From Alcanivorax sp. (GTDB lineage: Bacteria; Pseudomonadota; Gammaproteobacteria; Pseudomonadales; Alcanivoracaceae), in the NCBI GenBank assembly GCA_022565695.1, contig JAIUME010000001.1, forward strand, positions 434,001-498,000: DNA of 64,000 nucleotides, written 5' to 3'. The notes under the pieces are model-generated. The model was not told where the DNA came from and made no database searches. It saw nothing but the letters and a program-made list of their open reading frames with translations. Positions 57,821-64,000 of the stretch are shown here, one piece after another (within the stretch, counting starts at the first letter, position 1; every line of letters starts with the position of its first letter). The translations under genes and the position numbers were made by a program.

Positions 57821-58438
57821 TCAGATTTTTACGAGCAGGCCGGCCTGGAACAGGCTTTCTTCCGGCTCGAAACCGATGCTGAAACCCGGGGCCGAGAAGT
57901 ACGTTTCTTCGCTGTACCAGGTGCGGCTCCAGTCCAGTCGCAGGATCAGGCCGTTGTCCAGGGGTAATTCGGCGCCGAGGCCAAGGCGGACGCCGCTATG
58001 GGTTTCATCTCTGGAATCTGAAAAGCCCGTATCGGAGATGGATATTTTATAGTTTGTCATCTGGTATCCCAGACGGCCATAGACAGCGCCATCTCCCAGG
58101 CGGGTTCCCAACAGGGCGGCAACCCCATAGCCTGTTTCCTGCTCGGCCTTGAATCTGAATGTCTCGAACTTGTCTTCGGCTTTTGCTGTGGACAGGGCCA
58201 CATTGGCTTCGAATGACAGAAAGAGATCACCGCTGAGCTCTACGCGGTATCCGCCAAACAGAGAGGCCGCAGGGCCAGACACGCCAATGTCTGTGTTGAC
58301 ATCGCCAAAGCCATCCTCTTTCTCGATGTAGGTGTACTGTGTATCGGACCACCCCAGACCCGCCCCAACATATGGCCCGGCGGCAGCAGCGATGGATGAA
58401 GCTGCCATCAGGATTGTTGCAATAATTACTCTATTCAT
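57821..58438 (-). CDS. Outer-membrane beta-barrel protein
   Basis: A 205-residue porin-family protein. Signal peptide MNRVIIATILMAASSIAAAA, then alternating strands (GPYVGAGLGWSDTQYTYIE; YRVELSGDLFLSFEANVAL; GVRLGLGAELPLDNGLILRLDW split). It ends LLVKI rather than the usual Phe, close to the accepted Ile/aromatic range for barrel insertion. ATG 58438 has GAGGGGAAG upstream. It converges with tadG and its function is unknown. Confidence 0.82.
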   Translation of the reverse strand: MNRVIIATILMAASSIAAAAGPYVGAGLGWSDTQYTYIEKEDGFGDVNTDIGVSGPAASLFGGYRVELSGDLFLSFEANVALSTAKAEDKFETFRFKAEQETGYGVAALLGTRLGDGAVYGRLGYQMTNYKISISDTGFSDSRDETHSGVRLGLGAELPLDNGLILRLDWSRTWYSEETYFSAPGFSIGFEPEESLFQAGLLVKI

Positions 58439-58619
58439 TATCTTCCCCTCGTTTTGCCTTTTATGAATCAAGCACCACCATCCAGTTGGTGGCCGGGGGA
58501 TAAAACGCTATTGATGGAGGGGTGTCAAGGCGTCTATGCCCCGCGTCAGGGGCCGCCGTATCGGGGTCTTCGGCACTGGCCGATCGTTGCGGTATTGAGA
58601 TGAGGGTGGGCTCGAGGTT

Positions 58620-58654
58620 TCAGGGGCAATCTGTGTGATGCAGATTGCCCCTGA
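58620..58654 (-). terminator. Perfect 14-bp hairpin after desA
   Basis: TCAGGGGCAATCTG (58620-58633) and CAGATTGCCCCTGA (58641-58654) are exact reverse complements around a 7-base loop. It starts five bases after the desA stop (58660) on the minus strand. No U-run is present, so it may also protect the mRNA 3' end. Confidence 0.7.
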
Positions 58655-58659
58655 GTTAT

Positions 58660-59850
58660 TCAGGCACTGACCGGCGCCGCGGGAGGTACTGTATAAGCCC
58701 GGAGTTTGGCCGCGAACTCCTGCAACGCGCGAATACCGCTTTGCTCGGCTTCGTGACACCACTGCTTGAGCGCTTCCAGCATTTCTGCAGAGTTGCGGCT
58801 GGTGCGTGACCAGATTTCCTGCAGGCGCAGACGATGCTGGTAGATGGTGGCCAGGGTTTCATTCTCGGCGGTCAGGCGCTCAAGCCGTGCGCGGTGATGC
58901 TCGGTGATCAGGGTGTCATCACGGTGCAGCAGCTTGCGTGCACGGGTGAACAGGTCGCGGGTGGCATCGCAGGCGCGCTGCTTCTCGTCGCGGAATACCG
59001 GCGTAATCACTTCCTTGCGGTAACGTGCCATGACCTGGAAGCGATTGGCCATCAGGGCGCGGAGCGTATCCAGATCAAGCACCGTCTTGTCGGCAGCAAT
59101 CACCGGTCTCGGCGGTACCTTGTTGACCTTGGCAAGACGCAGGGTCTCCAGCACACGAATCCAGAACCAGCCGGCATCGAATTCGAAACGACGTACAGAC
59201 AGTTTGGCAGAGTTGGGATAGGTGTGGTGGTTGTTGTGCAGCTCCTCACCGCCGATCAGCAGGCCGATGGGGGAAATGTTGCGCGAGGCGTCCTTGCTTT
59301 CGAAGTTGCGGTAACCCCAGTAGTGCCCCAGCCCGTTGATTACGCCAGCGGCGAAAACCGGAATCCACAGCATCTGTACGGCCCATACGGTGATGCCGAT
59401 GGCGCCGAAGCTCAGCAGGTTGATCGCCAGCATCAGGTAGATACCGACGTAGGTGTGGCGGGTGTAGACGTTGCGTTCCAGCCAGTCGTCCGGTGTGCCG
59501 GCGCCGTAGCGGTCCAGGGTTTCCTGATTGGCGGCCTCTGCGCGATACAGTTCGGCGCCTTCGCGCAGGACTTTACCGATACCGAAGTAGACCGGGCTAT
59601 GGGGATCTTCCGGCGTTTCACAGCGTGCGTGGTGCTTGCGGTGAATGGCAGTCCACTCTTTGGTCACCGTGGCGGTGGTCAGCCACAACCAGAAGCGGAA
59701 AAAATGCGCGACTGCCGGATGCAGATCCAGCGCTCTGTGGGCGCTGTGACGATGCAGATAAACCGTGACGCTGATGATGGTCACGTGGGTCAGCGCCAGC
59801 GTGATCAAGATCAGCTGCCAGATAGAGGGGTCAAACAGGCCGTTCCACAT
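58660..59850 (-). CDS. desA: DesA-type fatty acyl desaturase
   Basis: A 396-residue membrane di-iron desaturase that makes cis double bonds in acyl chains of membrane lipids, by analogy with Pseudomonas DesA (delta-9). Histidine boxes are HRHSAH (33-38), HRKHH (70-74) and HNNHH (205-209); helices lie near residues 10-32, 45-62 and 135-185. The C-terminal ~150 residues are a helical, charged extension (LRALMANRFQVMARYRKEV). Its start at ATG 59850 is followed upstream by 159 bp with nothing recognised. Confidence 0.95.
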   Translation of the reverse strand: MWNGLFDPSIWQLILITLALTHVTIISVTVYLHRHSAHRALDLHPAVAHFFRFWLWLTTATVTKEWTAIHRKHHARCETPEDPHSPVYFGIGKVLREGAELYRAEAANQETLDRYGAGTPDDWLERNVYTRHTYVGIYLMLAINLLSFGAIGITVWAVQMLWIPVFAAGVINGLGHYWGYRNFESKDASRNISPIGLLIGGEELHNNHHTYPNSAKLSVRRFEFDAGWFWIRVLETLRLAKVNKVPPRPVIAADKTVLDLDTLRALMANRFQVMARYRKEVITPVFRDEKQRACDATRDLFTRARKLLHRDDTLITEHHRARLERLTAENETLATIYQHRLRLQEIWSRTSRNSAEMLEALKQWCHEAEQSGIRALQEFAAKLRAYTVPPAAPVSA

Positions 59851-60009
59851 ACTGTGCTCTCATGACTTCGAAATCGGTGTAATAGGTCATTCTAACCCTC
59901 GTGGCCGCCGGGGCACAGGGTCGTTCGCGCCGTTCTGCGGGCGCGGCGGTCACCCCGACCGGGTCTGTGACCGCTGCGCCGATGTGAAAGTTGCTCACAG
60001 GGGGGCTTC

Positions 60010-62013
60010 TCATGCTGGTTTTTGCGACCGCTGGAGCAGCAGGTCCCCGCTGTCGAGGCAGCGAAGCTCCCAGCCAGGCGCGACCCAGGTTGTGGCCACG
60101 GCCTCCGTGACAATCAAAGGGCCGCAAAGGGGGTACAGATGATGGTCAGGCGGCGGCAGGGAGGCTCTGGCCCACACCGGCACGCTTGTTGTCGAAAGCC
60201 CGCCAGGTCTCGTCACCTCAGTGGTGCCGGGCTCGCCGGGTGCCGTCGCATCCGGGGGCGGCAGGTCCGGCAGGGGCTCGCGCGAAGTGACGCGTGCGCG
60301 CACGTTGATCCAGGCGACCGGCAGTGTCAGGCGGTGGCCGTAGCGGGCCTCGTGCAAGGTATGGAACGTGGCTTCGGCGGCTGCCGGGTCGCCGGTCCAG
60401 GGCACGCTGAGGGGGAAGGACTGGCCGCTGTAGCAGAGATCCACCTGCACCCCCGTGGCCAGGTCGTGCTCGCTGACCCCTTCAGACGTCAGCGCCTCAC
60501 GGCCTTGTGCCAGCAGTGCCCCGGCAAGCGCTTCCACGGTGGCCGGATCGGCCTCTGCAGGCAGTGCCCGAATCAGCTCCCGTTGCCGTGGTGCGCGAAC
60601 CAGCCCCTGTGCTGACAGCACGCCGCTGTTGCGGGGCACCAGCGCCTGGCGGGTGCCGAGCATGTCGGCCAGCGCGCAGACATGAAGCCCACCAGCGCCG
60701 CCGAAGCTCATCAGCACGAAGTCTGCGGGGTCATAGCCCTTCTGGATCGATATGACCCGCAATGCCTGGGCCATGTGTTCGTTGGCCAGCGCCAGCACGC
60801 CAAGAGCGGCCTCCTGTGCTGAACAGCCAAGCCGGGTCGCCAGGACGTCCAGGGCGGCGCAGGCGGCGGCGCGATCCAGCGCCATATGCCCACCGAGAGT
60901 CTGGGTGTCGGGCAAGTGGCCCAGCACCAGGTTGGCATCGGTGACGGTGACTGCGGTGCCGCCACGGCCGTAGCAGGCCGGGCCGGGGTCGGCGCCGGCG
61001 GACTCCGGGCCCACGTGCAGCATGCCCGCCGCGTCCACGCGCGCCAGGGAGCCGCCGCCGGCGCCGATGGTGTGCATGTCGACCATGGGCACCGCGACCG
61101 GCCAGTGGCCGATGCGGCCCTCCAGCGTCAGGCGGAAGCCGTTGTCCAGCAGCGCCACATCGGAGGAGGTGCCGCCCATGTCAAACGTCATCAGACGCGG
61201 CATGTTCAGTTGCTCACCAATCGCCCGGGCAGCGTTGAGCCCGCCAGCGGGGCCGGACAGCAGCAGGTTTACTGCCCGCCGCGCGGCTGCATCCAGTGAC
61301 AGGGTGCCGCCGCTGGACTGCATGAGGCTGACCTGGCTGGGGGCGGCGCCCTGGCCCAGACGGTCCAGATAATCTGCCACGCCGGGGCCGAGCCAGGCAT
61401 TGAGCCAGGTGGCGAGGCCGCGTTCGTACTCGCCCGCCAGCGGCAGCACCTCGGCGGAGTGGCAGACAAATGCACCGCAGTCCGCCAACGCCGCGCGCAG
61501 GGCTTCCTCATGGGCCGGATTGAGATAGCTGAACAGCAGGTTGATCGCCACAGCTTCGGGTTTCAGCGCCTTGATGCGGGCGACCAGTTCGGCGATGGCG
61601 CTCGCAGGCAGTGGCCGGATTTCCCGGCCTTGTGCGTCCAGGCGGCCGGTTACGGCGAGAATGTCCTCGCGCTGGACAGGCCCCGGCTGGGCCGTCGGAG
61701 TAAGATCATAGAGCGCCTGGCGGGTCTGGCGACCGATCAGCAACACATCCTCCAGGCCTTCATTGGTCACCAGCACAGTGCGGGCGCCCTTGCCTTCCAG
61801 CGCGGCATTGGTGGCCACGGTCGTGCCGTGCACAATGACCAGCTCGCCGGCGGCCAGAGCTGCTGACAGGCCCAGCTCCCTGATGCCCTGAAAGATGGCC
61901 TGCTCCGGGGCGTGAGGCGTTGACAGTACTTTATGGATACGCTGGCTATTGTCGCCGAGCACTACGAAATCGGTGAAGGTGCCACCGGTATCGACACCGA
62001 GCCAGAATGACAT
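60010..62013 (-). CDS. Hydantoinase/oxoprolinase A-type protein
   Basis: A 667-residue ATP-dependent HyuA-type enzyme of the ASKHA fold. GVDTGGTFTDFVV near residues 6-18, HGTTVATNAALEGKG near 62-76, DMGGTSSDVALL near 270 and PACYGRGGTAVTVTDANLVLG (split) near 325 are family hallmarks. Family members hydrolyse hydantoins or 5-oxoproline, or carboxylate acetone, usually with a HyuB partner. No HyuB gene is next to it, so it may act alone or with a distant partner. Start ATG 62013; the longer frame overlaps mutM. Confidence 0.9.
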   Translation of the reverse strand: MSFWLGVDTGGTFTDFVVLGDNSQRIHKVLSTPHAPEQAIFQGIRELGLSAALAAGELVIVHGTTVATNAALEGKGARTVLVTNEGLEDVLLIGRQTRQALYDLTPTAQPGPVQREDILAVTGRLDAQGREIRPLPASAIAELVARIKALKPEAVAINLLFSYLNPAHEEALRAALADCGAFVCHSAEVLPLAGEYERGLATWLNAWLGPGVADYLDRLGQGAAPSQVSLMQSSGGTLSLDAAARRAVNLLLSGPAGGLNAARAIGEQLNMPRLMTFDMGGTSSDVALLDNGFRLTLEGRIGHWPVAVPMVDMHTIGAGGGSLARVDAAGMLHVGPESAGADPGPACYGRGGTAVTVTDANLVLGHLPDTQTLGGHMALDRAAACAALDVLATRLGCSAQEAALGVLALANEHMAQALRVISIQKGYDPADFVLMSFGGAGGLHVCALADMLGTRQALVPRNSGVLSAQGLVRAPRQRELIRALPAEADPATVEALAGALLAQGREALTSEGVSEHDLATGVQVDLCYSGQSFPLSVPWTGDPAAAEATFHTLHEARYGHRLTLPVAWINVRARVTSREPLPDLPPPDATAPGEPGTTEVTRPGGLSTTSVPVWARASLPPPDHHLYPLCGPLIVTEAVATTWVAPGWELRCLDSGDLLLQRSQKPA

Positions 62014-62110
62014 GGCGCAGAATCCTGAAAATGAGGGTGTGCGCAGACTATCATGCCAGCGCATGCCGGCGAGAAAACATGTTGTCGACAGGATATGAGA
62101 GAGGCCTGCC

Positions 62111-62920
62111 ATGCCCGAATTGCCCGAAGTCGAGACCACGCGACGCGGCATCACCCCCCACCTGCATGAGCGCAGTATCGCCCGCGTGGTGTTGCGTCAG
62201 CGTCAGCTGCGCTGGCCGGTGCCGGACGAGGTGGCAGGTCTGCGCCATGCGGCGGTGGGTGCCGTAACCCGGCGGGCCAAGTTTCTGCTGGTGGATCTGC
62301 CTGGCGGGCAGATGCTGATGCACCTGGGTATGTCCGGGACCTTGCGGGTGCTGCCGGCGGACACGCCGCCGGGCAAGCATGATCATGCGGATTTCCTGCT
62401 CGATAGTGGCCGCATGCTGCGTTTTAACGACCCGCGCCGTTTCGGTGCGCTGCTGTGGACCGCAACGCCGGGCCAGCATCCGTTGCTGGACCACCTTGGC
62501 CCGGAGCCGCTTGGCCCGGACTTTGATGGCGCGTTGCTGTACCGGCTCTCCCGGGGACGCAGGCAAGGCATCAAGACCTTCATCATGGACAATCGTATTG
62601 TCGTCGGGGTGGGCAATATCTACGCGCAGGAAAGTCTTTTCCTGGCCGGGATTCACCCCTCTCGTCCCGCCGGGCGGATCAGTGCCGCGCGCTATGAGCA
62701 GTTGGCGGGTGCTATACGAGACGTGCTGACCCGTGCGATCGCTGCAGGTGGCACGACATTGCGTGATTTCAGCAGCGCGGAAGGCAAGCCGGGCTATTTC
62801 AGCCAGGCGCTGGCCGTGTACGGTCGCGAAGGGCAGGCCTGTGTCCGCTGTGGCGCGGTCTTGCGGCTGGCGCGTCATGGTCAGCGCAGCACGACCTACT
62901 GTGCGGGTTGTCAGACCTGA
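62111..62920 (+). CDS. mutM: Formamidopyrimidine-DNA glycosylase
   Basis: A 269-residue bifunctional glycosylase/lyase that removes 8-oxoguanine and Fapy lesions. The N terminus PELPEVE gives catalytic Pro2 and Glu3; Lys57 (RRAKF) is also conserved. NRIVVGVGNIYAQESL is the helix-two-turn-helix, and the zinc finger C-x2-C...C-x2-C is at about residues 243-267. ATG 62111 has GAGG six bases upstream. It diverges from the HyuA-like gene. Confidence 0.98.
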   Translation: MPELPEVETTRRGITPHLHERSIARVVLRQRQLRWPVPDEVAGLRHAAVGAVTRRAKFLLVDLPGGQMLMHLGMSGTLRVLPADTPPGKHDHADFLLDSGRMLRFNDPRRFGALLWTATPGQHPLLDHLGPEPLGPDFDGALLYRLSRGRRQGIKTFIMDNRIVVGVGNIYAQESLFLAGIHPSRPAGRISAARYEQLAGAIRDVLTRAIAAGGTTLRDFSSAEGKPGYFSQALAVYGREGQACVRCGAVLRLARHGQRSTTYCAGCQT

Positions 62921-63087
62921 AGCGAGCCTGAGGGCGGGTAAGCCGGTTTTCGGGGGTGCGGTTGCCGGTTTCACACCAAAGGTGTAGATTGTGACGCAAT
63001 TGCCTGTATATTAACCACTTAGCTGTCACACTGATGGCAACACTTTAACTATAACAAGCATTTAACAGACATTAAGAGGGATTGATC

Positions 63088-63447
63088 ATGCAGCGAGCCA
63101 AGCGCCCGGTCCTCTCCGGCATTCTTGCCGCCTCCCTGATCATGGTGGGAATGGCTCCGATAGCCGGACAAGCGGGGTCGGTGTATGCCGAAGATCGCCC
63201 CGGTGAAATAGCAACGATTGGCGACGCGGTATTCGTCCGGCCGGTCATGCTGGTGGTAACCGGTCTCGGCCTGGTTGCGTTCACCGCGTCGCTGCCGTTC
63301 AGTGCGCTCGGTGGCAATATTGAAGAGGCTGGTGAGACGCTGGTCAAGGCGCCTGCCCGTTCGACTTTTTTGCGCTGCCTGGGCTGCACCCCTGCTCAGC
63401 ATGAACAACGCGCATCAGAAAAAAGAACCCGAAACGCTAACCGATAA
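63088..63447 (+). CDS. Small exported hydrophobic protein
   Basis: A 119-residue protein with a signal peptide (LAASLIMVGMAPIAGQAGS), then a second hydrophobic stretch FVRPVMLVVTGLGLVAFTASLPFSALGGN near residues 50-78 and an ETLVKAPARSTFLRCLGC block near 82-100. Similar small proteins in Pseudomonas are called multidrug transporter without evidence; real function unknown. GAGGG lies eight bases before ATG 63088. It is followed 67 bases later by a barrel protein gene. Confidence 0.75.
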   Translation: MQRAKRPVLSGILAASLIMVGMAPIAGQAGSVYAEDRPGEIATIGDAVFVRPVMLVVTGLGLVAFTASLPFSALGGNIEEAGETLVKAPARSTFLRCLGCTPAQHEQRASEKRTRNANR

Positions 63448-63514
63448 TAAAGAAGCAGCTTGCCTGCTCTCGTCGTGGGTTGCCCCACACGGGAGATGCT
63501 GAGGAGAACTGGGT

Positions 63515-64000
63515 ATGAAGAAGTACTGTATAAAAAAGTACTGCGCGGCGTTGGTGCTGTCTCTGGTCGGGGTGTCCGGTACGGCACAGGCGGACGCGCC
63601 GTATCAGGGTTATATCGGGATCAGTTACGCACAGCTTGAACAGTATGACCGCTTTTTTGGCGGAGACCGGTTTGATACAGGTGAAGTGTTTGTCCGTCTT
63701 GGCGGACGCTTGACTGATATTTTTGATTCGGAAATCAGGCTGGGGTCCACTATTCAGACCCAGAGCAATGCCGTTTTCGAGTTTCGGCACGATTATATCA
63801 TCACCGGCTTGTTGCGCGCGGGATACTCGTTCGGCGCATTTCGTCCCTACATAGCTGCCGGGTACACATTTGGGCAGGAGCGTTTGAAGATCGGGAGCGA
63901 TGAAGTAACCGACACGTTCCGTGATGTCTCATACGGTGGTGGTGTTGATGTCAGCCTCGGGGAGCGCTTGGGGCTTAATGTCGAGATGCTCAACTATTAT
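63515..64000 (+). CDS. Outer-membrane beta-barrel protein, 3' end cut by window
   Basis: 162 codons visible with no stop. A signal peptide (CAALVLSLVGVSGTAQA) is followed by alternating barrel-like strands (YQGYIGISYAQLEQY; EVFVRLGGRLTDIFDSEIRLG split; FRPYIAAGYTFGQERL). GAGGAGA precedes ATG 63515. The N terminus holds a near-duplicate KKYC-I-KKYC (MKKYCIKKYC). It resembles the porin-family gene at 57.8 kb in type but not in obvious sequence. Confidence 0.8.
   Translation, partial: MKKYCIKKYCAALVLSLVGVSGTAQADAPYQGYIGISYAQLEQYDRFFGGDRFDTGEVFVRLGGRLTDIFDSEIRLGSTIQTQSNAVFEFRHDYIITGLLRAGYSFGAFRPYIAAGYTFGQERLKIGSDEVTDTFRDVSYGGGVDVSLGERLGLNVEMLNYY

Overview
The window looks like the chromosome of a hydrocarbon-degrading gammaproteobacterium of the Alcanivorax type. 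The support is an alkane 1-monooxygenase with all its histidine boxes, a DesA-type acyl desaturase, mostly GC-rich coding sequence, and a housekeeping block (oxyR-recG, ridA-spoT-rpoZ-gmk-yicC, rph-pyrE, slmA-argB-algC-dut-coaBC, radC-rpmB-rpmG) whose order resembles Pseudomonas and Escherichia. The genus is an inference.

Bases 1-7.3 kb are an accessory, visibly more AT-rich stretch with a defence flavour. It holds the 3' end of a very large FtsK/HerA-like ATPase, a C5-cytosine DNA methyltransferase facing it, and a divergent Vsr mismatch endonuclease. From 7.3 to 17 kb are small accessory genes: a DUF2218 protein, an unknown protein divergent from an XRE regulator, a DHA2 drug-efflux pump with its divergent MmyB-type regulator, a lipoprotein, an unknown membrane protein, a DUF3800 protein, a DUF72 protein, a FitAB-type toxin-antitoxin pair with a visible promoter and operator, and an alpha/beta-hydrolase membrane protein.

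From 17 to 29 kb lie katG, a two-gene secreted protein/DUF3142 lipoprotein unit, an outer-membrane barrel protein, alkB, a cluster of GGTGCGC...GCGCACC intergenic repeats, a DUF5924/DUF2914 membrane protein, an SbtA-like permease and a class V aminotransferase. From 28.4 to 47.4 kb is the conserved core: redox control and recombination (oxyR-recG), stringent response and transcription (spoT, rpoZ), nucleotide metabolism (gmk, pyrE, dut), RNA processing (rph, yicC), arginine, CoA and sugar-phosphate synthesis (argB, coaBC, algC), nucleoid occlusion (slmA) and ribosomal proteins L28/L33. A HigBA toxin-antitoxin pair with a near-consensus promoter and palindromic operator sits between gmk and yicC.

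From 47.7 to 57.8 kb is a Tad/Flp pilus locus on one strand: Flp pilin, a TadE-like pseudopilin, CpaB, secretin, TadZ, the TadA ATPase, TadB, TadC, TadD lipoprotein, a small DUF3613-like protein and TadG. No prepilin peptidase is visible in the window, so it must lie elsewhere. Several junctions in this locus carry short tandem duplications. The right end holds an outer-membrane barrel gene, desA, an orphan hydantoinase-A-like gene, mutM, a small secreted protein and a second barrel gene cut by the window edge. No tRNA, rRNA, CRISPR array, insertion sequence or integrase was recognised.
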